Below are positions 1-4,916 of a stretch of 14,171 nucleotides of DNA, in pieces (positions within the stretch are counted from its first letter, which is position 1; each line of letters starts with the position of its first letter). The position numbers and the translations under genes were made by a program. Origin of the DNA: Oscillospiraceae bacterium (lineage in GTDB: Bacteria; Bacillota; Clostridia; Oscillospirales; Oscillospiraceae). A model generated the notes under the pieces. It made no database searches and had not been told where the DNA came from. It worked only from the letters and a program-made list of their open reading frames with translations. Location of the stretch: NCBI GenBank assembly GCA_009776905.1, contig WRMX01000001.1, positions 53,711-67,881 on the forward strand, given 5' to 3'.

Positions 1-161
1 TTTGCCTTTTCCGTGCTGATTTTTTGCGGGAAGACTTTCCGCGAAAACGGGCCGAAACGAGCCGAAGCCGTGAACCCGTCCGCGTCATATACGAGCTTCA
101 CGCCGACCCGCAAAAGCGAGAGCAAAACAATTGCAGCCAATATGATGGCCAATGTGATCAT
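1..161 (-). CDS. DUF2953 domain protein, N-terminal part (runs off left edge)
   Basis: Only the first 53 codons are inside the window. The protein starts MITLAIILAAIVLLSLL, a single hydrophobic N-terminal segment with no charge, so it is probably membrane anchored. It continues LRVGVKLVYDADGF and then ARFGPFSRKVFP. The hydrophobic start, a 'V.V.YD.DG' strand, then 'GPF...VFP' is the usual opening of DUF2953 proteins (B. subtilis YtfI-like), whose function is not established. The ATG at 159-161 has a GGAGG at 174-178, 12 nt upstream. In many Clostridia this gene directly follows scpB and precedes the spore protein gene ytfJ/gerW. Here the ATPase gene and two repeat copies separate it from scpB. 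The family call comes from a short fragment plus context, so it is likely rather than certain. Confidence 0.7.
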   Translation of the reverse strand, partial: MITLAIILAAIVLLSLLRVGVKLVYDADGFTASARFGPFSRKVFPQKISTEKA

Positions 162-234
162 ATTATAATTAGTCCTCCAAGTCAACGGAGCCTTGCAAGA
201 TGCCGGCTACTGTTCACGCCCCAATGCCAGTAAG

Positions 235-361
235 CTATGAAATGTAGGGGCGAGGCTTGCCTCGACCGTTTTCCGGTGCATTGCGGGATGGGCAAGCCCT
301 TTGCGGTTAGTCCAGCCCCTACACGGGTGTTGCCTTAGCTCGATGATAACTCGCTGCCGCT
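235..361. repeat. Direct repeat, copy 1 (small palindromic element plus ELSSS-stop tail)
   Basis: This 127-bp segment recurs at 1851-1963 with two mismatches (243 T/A, and a G/A in the 'cttgcc' stretch) and one 14-bp gap (300-313 is extra here). It contains an element with 8-bp terminal inverted repeats, GTAGGGGC at 244-251 and GCCCCTAC at 315-322. Next comes spacer, then a minus-strand coding tail for SGSELSSS and a TAA stop. The repeat therefore forms the last codons of the ATPase gene. It ends at 361, after which the two copies diverge completely. Confidence 0.95.
244..322. mobile_element. MITE-like palindromic element, long form (79 bp)
   Basis: The ends are GTAGGGGC and GCCCCTAC. A second pairing, GGCTTGCC with GGCAAGCC, lies just inside the ends, so most of the outer 18 bases can pair. 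No open reading frame for a transposase is present, so if it is mobile it is non-autonomous. Compared with the copy at 1860-1924 it carries 14 extra bases (300-313) inside the right arm. It could equally be a dispersed structural repeat, or act as a terminator-like hairpin between the ATPase and DUF2953 genes. Confidence 0.6.
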
Positions 362-1684
362 AAGATACCGCTTTAGTAGAAAAGCGCAGAAATGTGGGAA
401 TGTGTACACATTATCGCTGTAGCCGATATTTCCTCCTGCCAGTTTGATGCCATAATGAATATCTGGATATTTATTGCCATTTATCAATGTCCTGAGCGAT
501 TTGGCTCTGCCGCCCCTTGCCTTCACCTCGACAGGAATCAGATCCTCAGCAGTCCTCACGAAGAAATCCTCTTCCATCGTCGAATCGTCGCGTTTGTAGT
601 AATAGAGACCAAATCCACTTTTTACGAAAGCTTCGCCAACGATATTTTCATAAAGGGCGCCTTTATATACATTGAGGTTTTTATTCGTCCTTAAATCATC
701 CTGAGCCTCCTCGTCGAGCATCGCCACAAATAATCCGTTGTCGGCAAAATAGATTTTGTATTTACTGTCGTCATAATTTGCTTTCAGCGGAAGCTCGGGA
801 AAATTCAAGCAATAACACAAATTCACAATCCCCGCATCGCCAAGCCATTCTATGCAACCGCGGTAATCCTTGAAACGCGCGCCGGATGCAACTTTTGTAA
901 TTTGGAATTTCTTGTTGTCTTTGGCAAGCTGTAGCGGGATTTGGTTGAACACATTCAGTATCCTTGTTTGATCCATGCCATCGGCATACTTTCGGATATC
1001 TTCTTTGTAGTCTGCGAGCAGTTGGCGCTGGATATCGAGCGAACCTTCAAAGGAGCCCTTGGTTATATATTCCCTAACAACCGCAGGCATGCCGCCAAGA
1101 ATGCAGAAGTCAAGAAAAAGAGCGTTTAATACCGTTATTTCAGTTTCGTTGAACTGTATCAAATTATTCATGTGACCAATCATGTCAAAGACAAATGCGC
1201 CGTCGTAACCTTTCGCCCATAAGAATTCCTCGAAGTCAAGAGAACGCATGTTATAATCTGTCTTATAGCCGACGCTGTTGCTTTCAATTTTTTTATAATT
1301 GATGCCCAGCATGGAACCGCTGCAGATAACGTCGAAACGGTGGTCGATGTCGAAGAATTTCAACGAAGTTGATATATCAGGGAACTCCTGCAGCTCGTCA
1401 AAGATGATGAGCGTGATGGCTGGATCAAAACGCTTGGAAGGGTCAATGAGGGTGATGTTCTTTATAATATCGTCAGCCTTGTACCCGTCAGATGTGATCG
1501 TCTTGTACTTCGGTTCCTCAACGAAATTTATATAAACCACGTTTTTGTAGTTGGCGGCGCCGAACCTGCATATCGATTCTGTCTTCCCAACTTGCCGGGC
1601 GCCTTTGACGATAAGCGGCTTTCTGTCAGGTTTTTGCTTCCATTCCGAAAGGTATGAGTCTATTTTTCGAGTTAGATATTTCAT
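335..1684 (-). CDS. AAA family ATPase with DUF4143 and nuclease-like C-terminal fold
   Basis: A 449-residue predicted ATPase. It has Walker A GARQVGKT (about 28-35), Walker B LIIFDELQ (92-99), a sensor-like SGS (122-124), and a DUF4143-type middle with YKEDIRKY (226-233). Near the end, EEDFF (370-374) and PVEVKA (384-389) match the D/E...EVK pattern of a PD-(D/E)XK-like fold that is common in this family. The cellular role of these ATPases is largely unknown. The ATG at 1682-1684 is preferred over the one at 1697-1699 because GGGGGG (1692-1697) sits 7 nt upstream. The family-like ending FCAFLLKRYL is followed by SGSELSSS, which comes from the repeat shared with scpB. The gene is visibly more AT-rich than its neighbours and interrupts the usual scpB-DUF2953 order, so it was probably acquired. 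It has its own promoter. Confidence 0.93.
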   Translation of the reverse strand: MKYLTRKIDSYLSEWKQKPDRKPLIVKGARQVGKTESICRFGAANYKNVVYINFVEEPKYKTITSDGYKADDIIKNITLIDPSKRFDPAITLIIFDELQEFPDISTSLKFFDIDHRFDVICSGSMLGINYKKIESNSVGYKTDYNMRSLDFEEFLWAKGYDGAFVFDMIGHMNNLIQFNETEITVLNALFLDFCILGGMPAVVREYITKGSFEGSLDIQRQLLADYKEDIRKYADGMDQTRILNVFNQIPLQLAKDNKKFQITKVASGARFKDYRGCIEWLGDAGIVNLCYCLNFPELPLKANYDDSKYKIYFADNGLFVAMLDEEAQDDLRTNKNLNVYKGALYENIVGEAFVKSGFGLYYYKRDDSTMEEDFFVRTAEDLIPVEVKARGGRAKSLRTLINGNKYPDIHYGIKLAGGNIGYSDNVYTFPHFCAFLLKRYLSGSELSSS

Positions 1685-1691
1685 CGAGATA

Positions 1692-1697
1692 CCCCCC
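1692..1697 (-). promoter_or_regulatory. Ribosome binding site deciding the ATPase start
   Basis: GGGGGG on the minus strand lies 7 nt before the ATG at 1684. It overlaps the upstream in-frame ATG (1697-1699), which has no ribosome binding site at usable distance. Confidence 0.65.
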
Positions 1698-1707
1698 ATA
1701 TGCAGCC

Positions 1708-1736
1708 ATTATACGCCGCATTTTCGGAGAACGCAA
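1708..1736 (-). promoter_or_regulatory. Candidate sigma-A promoter of the ATPase gene
   Basis: Reading the minus strand, TTGCGT (1731-1736) is followed 17 bases later by a perfect TATAAT (1708-1713). Transcription would start near 1701 and give a short leader containing the ribosome binding site. The -35 box matches the consensus only in its first three bases. The three repeats at 1754-1827 lie just upstream. Confidence 0.65.
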
Positions 1737-1753
1737 CTTATGAATACAAAATT

Positions 1754-1827
1754 ATGAGCGAATTATCGCAATATTTTCACAAAAAATGAGCGAATATCCG
1801 TGGCAAAGACGCAAAACATGAGCGAAT
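1754..1827 (-). repeat. Three 10-bp iterons at exact 32-bp period upstream of the ATPase promoter
   Basis: ATTCGCTCAT (minus strand) occurs at 1754-1763, 1786-1795 and 1818-1827, all identical and 32 bp apart. Each is followed by a T-rich run ending in TTTG. The period is close to three helical turns, so the three sites would face the same side of the DNA. They lie upstream of the -35 box, where an activator or a self-binding regulator would be expected. The binding protein is unknown. Confidence 0.8.
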
Positions 1828-1850
1828 GCCGCTAGCAAGCAAAAGACGGA

Positions 1851-1963
1851 CTATGAAAAGTAGGGGCGAGGCTTACCTCGACCGTTTTCCGGTGCATTGC
1901 GGGATGGGCAAGCCCAGCCCCTACACGGGTGTTGCCTTAGCTCGATGATAACTCGCTGCCGCT
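1851..1963. repeat. Direct repeat, copy 2 (scpB tail plus palindromic element)
   Basis: This 113-bp copy matches 235-361. It contains the last codons and stop of scpB, then the spacer, the palindromic element at 1860-1924, and about 9 bases beyond it. With copy 1 it brackets the ATPase gene, its promoter and the iterons in direct orientation. Confidence 0.95.
1860..1924. mobile_element. MITE-like palindromic element, short form (65 bp)
   Basis: Terminal inverted repeats are GTAGGGGC (1860-1867) and GCCCCTAC (1917-1924), followed inward by GGCTTACC against GGCAAGCC, with one base changed relative to copy 1. It lacks the 14-bp insertion of the other copy, so its arms are more symmetrical. It lies just downstream of the scpB stop and could also fold as a hairpin in the transcript. 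Confidence 0.6.
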
Positions 1964-2692
1964 TTCCTTCTCGCTGCCGCTTTCCTTCTCGTTGCCGCTT
2001 TCCTTCTCGCTGCCGCTTTCCTTCCCGCTGCCGCTTTCCTTCTCGCTGCCGCTTTCCTTCTCGCGCAGCGCGAGGATCGCGTTTTGGATGTTCTCCTGGT
2101 CGCCGCCCGTAACGTCGACCTGCGGAAGCTCGGGAAGCTCGCGCAGCGACTCCATGCCAAAAGTCCTCAAAAAAGCGGAAGTCGTCCTATATAATATCGG
2201 CCTGCCGGGCGCGGCGAGGCGGCCGCACGACTCGATCAGCTCCCTGTCCAGGAGCAGCCCGACCGTATACGCGCTGTCGACGCCCCTGATCTGCTCGATG
2301 TAAGCCTTCGTGGCCGGCTGGAAATATGCGATGATCGACAGCACCTCAAGCGCGGGCTGCGACAGCTGCGGAGGCTTTCTCTTCTCCAGCGCCAGCCTGA
2401 TGTAGTCCGCGTATTCGGGCGAAGAGCACAACTGGACGGCGTCGTCGGTCTTCACGAGCCGGATTCCCCGCCGCTCGAAGCTGTACCTGTCCCGCATCCT
2501 GTTCGCGGCGGCTTCCGCGTCAAAGTCGCTGACGCCCAGAACGGCGGCGATGCGCGAGAGAGGTACGGGATCGCCCGCGACAAACAAAATGCTCTCTATC
2601 ACGTTTTCCAGATCCTGCGCTTCCACGCCTTTAGTAGCATTATACGCGACCTGGCTCCCGCCGGCCATATCAACGAATTCCATGCTAGCCAT
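1937..2692 (-). CDS. scpB: ScpB, segregation and condensation protein B, with repetitive C-terminal tail
   Basis: ScpB dimers bind ScpA and the SMC ATPase to form the bacterial condensin that organises and segregates chromosomes. Residues about 25-185 carry the two winged-helix domains, with recognisable stretches LENVIESILFVAGDPV, LSQPALEVLSIIAYFQP, IRGVDSAYTVGLLLDRELI and GRPILYRTTSAFLRTFGM. The core ends near residue 210. It is followed by six copies of EKESGS-like hexapeptides and then ELSSS, so the protein (251 aa) is longer than the roughly 190 usual for the family. The start is uncertain. The ATG at 2692 overlaps the scpA end by 8 nt, but GGAGG (2696-2700) is only 3 nt away. The ATG at 2683, one nt after the scpA stop, has 12-nt spacing. 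The difference is three residues. Confidence 0.95.
   Translation of the reverse strand: MASMEFVDMAGGSQVAYNATKGVEAQDLENVIESILFVAGDPVPLSRIAAVLGVSDFDAEAAANRMRDRYSFERRGIRLVKTDDAVQLCSSPEYADYIRLALEKRKPPQLSQPALEVLSIIAYFQPATKAYIEQIRGVDSAYTVGLLLDRELIESCGRLAAPGRPILYRTTSAFLRTFGMESLRELPELPQVDVTGGDQENIQNAILALREKESGSEKESGSGKESGSEKESGNEKESGSEKESGSELSSS
1953..2060 (-). repeat. Six tandem 18-bp repeats inside scpB
   Basis: The plus-strand unit TCGCTGCCGCTTTCCTTC is repeated six times without gaps. Two copies differ by a single base (1989-2006 and 2025-2042). The unit is six codons long, so copy-number change keeps the frame and changes only the length of the EKESGS tail. The last unit merges into the direct repeat ending at 1963. 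Confidence 0.97.
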
Positions 2693-3479
2693 ATGCCTCC
2701 TCGATATATTCGGCGACGTCGGGGTCCCTGCCCGCGCCGGTATATGTGATCGTGATATTGCTCTCGCCGCCGGAGAGGAACACGCTTCCCACCCTGCACA
2801 ATTCCAGCACGGCGATGAGCGCCGCGATGAGCTCCGTGCGGCTTTGGCTTTCATAAAACAGTTCCATGACGGGCATGCTGCCGCCGCGTTTCAAGCGTTC
2901 CAGGATGTCCGATATTTTCTCCGGAATCGAGTGGATGACCTTGCGCGGATACATCGTCTCGACTGCCGTTGGACTGACGGGCAGCTGTACTTCCCTGCTG
3001 ATGATGCCGACGAGCGCGTTAAACAGGTCGCTGCTGACATGCACGTAGCTGTACCCTTCCTGCGGGAGATACTCCGGAGGCCCGGGCATCATGGCCCCGC
3101 CGCTCGTGTACATGCCGGAAAACAGCTCCGCCGCCTGTTTGATCTGCAGGTACATGTCCCCCCTGCGCAGCTCCTCCAGGGACTCCATCAGCTGCTCCAG
3201 TTCCGAGACCTCCTCGCCTCCGGAGAGCAGCATCTTCGTCTTGATGTACGTCAAATGCGAAGCCATGGCTACAAATTCGCTTGCAATGTCCAGGTCGAGC
3301 TCGGCCATCGCATCGAGATACGCGAGATATTGCTCCAGTATCAGCGATATCTTGATGTCCCTTATCTCTATCCTGTCCCTGCTCAATAGCTGCAATATCA
3401 GAGCGAGCGGGCCTTCAAAGTCGGCCATCTCGCTTTTTGTCTTAACCACGCCTTCTAGCTTAAAAACCGGTGATTCCAT
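2685..3479 (-). CDS. scpA: ScpA, segregation and condensation protein A (kleisin)
   Basis: This is the kleisin subunit bridging SMC heads, binding ScpB through its middle part. At 264 residues it is of normal length. The N-terminal signature FEGPLALILQLL (family consensus FEGPLDLLL, with Asp replaced by Ala here) is followed by IEIRDIKISLILEQYL and SEFVAMASHLTYIKTKMLL. The C-terminal winged helix contains TELIAALIAVLELCRVGSVFL. The ATG at 3477-3479 is chosen because AAGGG (3487-3491) lies 7 nt upstream. The longer in-frame start at 3515 lies inside the spacer and has no such site. The gene is followed directly by scpB, so the two are probably translated together. The short spacer to the upstream M50 gene (3480-3521) has a small GGGG/CCCC inverted repeat. 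Confidence 0.96.
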   Translation of the reverse strand: MESPVFKLEGVVKTKSEMADFEGPLALILQLLSRDRIEIRDIKISLILEQYLAYLDAMAELDLDIASEFVAMASHLTYIKTKMLLSGGEEVSELEQLMESLEELRRGDMYLQIKQAAELFSGMYTSGGAMMPGPPEYLPQEGYSYVHVSSDLFNALVGIISREVQLPVSPTAVETMYPRKVIHSIPEKISDILERLKRGGSMPVMELFYESQSRTELIAALIAVLELCRVGSVFLSGGESNITITYTGAGRDPDVAEYIEEAYG

Positions 3480-3521
3480 ATAAGTACCCTTGACATGGGG
3501 GTTCCATCCCCACAACCCATC

Positions 3522-4196
3522 TCATCTGACGAGGCTGCCGGCGAAACGCGAAATGCCCAGCAGCCAGTCGCGCGCCGCATACGTCACCCTGCCGACAGTA
3601 ACGTCAAACGCGCTGGACCACACAAAGACGATGAGCAATATCATCCCATATCGTTCATATCTCATCAGCTTGTAATAATCCCGCTCCGGCAAGAACGAGA
3701 ACACTATCTTAGACCCGTCGAGCGGCGGGATCGGCAGCAGATTGAATATAGCCAATGCGATGCTCAACGTCGCGGCGCGGTAGACAATGCTCAGCACGAT
3801 ACCGCCCGCGCCGGTAGCGTATTCCCCGCCGAGAGGCGCATAGACCAGCCCGAACACGAAATATACGACGACCGCGAGGATTATGTTCGACATCGGCCCC
3901 GCGAGCGCCGTGATCGCCATGTGGCTCTTCGGCTTACGGAAGTTGCGCATGTTGACGGGCACTGGCTTTGCCCATCCGAATCCGACCACCACCATCATTA
4001 TAATGCCAAAAGGGTCAATGTGCTTGATGGGGTTCAGCGTCAGCCGGCCCATGTCCTTTGCCGTCCTGTCACCGAGCCTGTACGCCGTGTATCCGTGCGC
4101 CAGCTCATGTATGGTTATGCAAAACAGCGCCGGAATAATGGATATCAGCGCGTTGGTCAAAACGGACCAGTCGAGGTTTCTGAAAATGTTTCCCAA
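3522..4196 (-). CDS. Site-2-protease-like M50 membrane metallopeptidase
   Basis: A 224-residue multi-pass membrane protein of the compact M50B (YwhC-like) type. The zinc motif HELAH is at residues 30-34 in the first hydrophobic segment. The third zinc ligand is expected in NLLPIPPLDG (152-161, Asp160). Other family stretches are LNPIKHIDPFG (54-64) and ALAGPMSN (97-104). Such proteases cut within membranes; the substrate of this one is unknown. Translation starts at TTG (4194-4196), supported by GGAG at 4204-4207, 7 nt away. The gene precedes scpA by 42 nt, a common clostridial arrangement with no known functional link. A structured 105-bp spacer separates it from engB. Confidence 0.93.
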   Translation of the reverse strand: MGNIFRNLDWSVLTNALISIIPALFCITIHELAHGYTAYRLGDRTAKDMGRLTLNPIKHIDPFGIIMMVVVGFGWAKPVPVNMRNFRKPKSHMAITALAGPMSNIILAVVVYFVFGLVYAPLGGEYATGAGGIVLSIVYRAATLSIALAIFNLLPIPPLDGSKIVFSFLPERDYYKLMRYERYGMILLIVFVWSSAFDVTVGRVTYAARDWLLGISRFAGSLVR

Positions 4197-4203
4197 GTTA
4201 CGG

Positions 4204-4207
4204 CTCC
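4204..4207 (-). promoter_or_regulatory. Ribosome binding site supporting a TTG start of the M50 gene
   Basis: GGAG on the minus strand is 7 nt before TTG at 4194-4196. No ATG or GTG lies at comparable distance, so TTG is the most likely start. Confidence 0.6.
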
Positions 4208-4229
4208 GATCTTAGTTTTGGCACTACAA

Positions 4230-4255
4230 TTCACGTCCTTACGCAAGGGCGTGAA
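4230..4255. repeat. Hairpin in the engB-M50 spacer
   Basis: TTCACG-T-CCTT, loop ACGC, AAGG-G-CGTGAA folds into an 11-bp stem with one G-T pair. Outer bases GCACT (4221-4225) and AGTGC (4260-4264) can extend it across small internal loops. There is no T-run after the stem on either strand, so it is not a classical terminator. It may be a processing or attenuation hairpin, or a dispersed repeat. Confidence 0.7.
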
Positions 4256-4268
4256 CGGAAGTGCTTTG

Positions 4269-4298
4269 GCATAGGGCTCACGCTCGGAAAGACTATGC
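4269..4298. repeat. Short inverted repeat next to the engB end
   Basis: GCATAG (4269-4274) and CTATGC (4293-4298) are separated by 18 nt and lie directly beyond the engB stop. The stem is short, so its significance is uncertain. Together with 4230-4255 it makes the whole spacer structured. Confidence 0.4.
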
Positions 4299-4301
4299 AT
4301 T

Positions 4302-4916
4302 TCAGCTCATGTCCCCTGCTCGCCAATGCTCGGCGGCGCTCTCGATTTCCCGAAGCACCAAGCCGCGATTTGCCCCATCCTTCGCAGAAAAAGGCACGAC
4401 CAACGTCCCATCATCCAAATCCAACGCAGCGCGTATACGCTCGATGTTGGCATCGACCTCGCTCTTTTTCACCTTATCAACCTTGTTCGCAAGGACGACA
4501 TACCTGCAGCCGTAAGACTTGAACCAATCAGACATCGTCACGTCGCCGCCTGTCGGGGGGTGCCTCGCGTCCACAATGAGGATGCCCAGGGAGATATGCT
4601 CATCACCCGAAAAGAAAGCGTCCATAAGCTTCGCCCATCGGGAGAGCTCGGCCTTCGGGACCTTCGCGTAGCCATACCCCGGAAGGTCGACGAAATAGAT
4701 GGATTTGTCAATGAGGAAATAGTTGACATGCACGGTCTTGCCCGGAACGGAGCTGACCCTTGCGACATTCGACCTGTTGAGCAGCTTATTGATGACGGTG
4801 GACTTCCCAACATTCGATTTCCCGGAAAAGACTATCTGCGGCTGCCCGGTTGATATGAGATCGCTAGGCGCCGCAGCCGATTTTATAAATTCAACGTTAT
4901 GTACGTTAATGCTCAT
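4302..4916 (-). CDS. engB: EngB/YsxC ribosome-biogenesis GTPase
   Basis: A TRAFAC-class GTPase needed for late assembly of the large ribosomal subunit in Bacillus. The 204 residues match the family length. Visible motifs are G1 GKSNVGKS (32-39), the loop SSVPGKT (55-61) with the G2 Thr, G3 DLPG (77-80) in VDLPGYGYAKVP, G4 NKVD (144-147) and G5 SAK near 175. G4 reads NKVDK where TKxDK is more usual, a conservative change. The ATG overlaps the lon stop as ATGA (4913-4916). No strong ribosome binding site precedes it, so translation is probably coupled to lon. The lon-ysxC order is conserved in Bacillus and many Clostridia. Confidence 0.97.
   Translation of the reverse strand: MSINVHNVEFIKSAAAPSDLISTGQPQIVFSGKSNVGKSTVINKLLNRSNVARVSSVPGKTVHVNYFLIDKSIYFVDLPGYGYAKVPKAELSRWAKLMDAFFSGDEHISLGILIVDARHPPTGGDVTMSDWFKSYGCRYVVLANKVDKVKKSEVDANIERIRAALDLDDGTLVVPFSAKDGANRGLVLREIESAAEHWRAGDMS

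Noticed and set aside
162..178. Perfect TATAAT just before the DUF2953 start as a promoter
   Set aside because: It lies between the ribosome binding site and the ATG, and the nearest TTGACT is only 12 nt away, so it cannot drive this gene.
24..233. Plus-strand open frame of 69 codons at the left edge
   Set aside because: It lies opposite the DUF2953 start, which has a ribosome binding site and a family-like N terminus. The plus frame has neither.
1754..1827. CRISPR-like array
   Set aside because: The repeats are only 10 bp with 22-bp gaps, there are three units, no cas genes are present, and the position is that of a promoter-proximal array.
1992..2303. Plus-strand frame with a PLSFSLPLSF repeat
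   Set aside because: It is only the complement of the 18-bp repeats and the scpB body.
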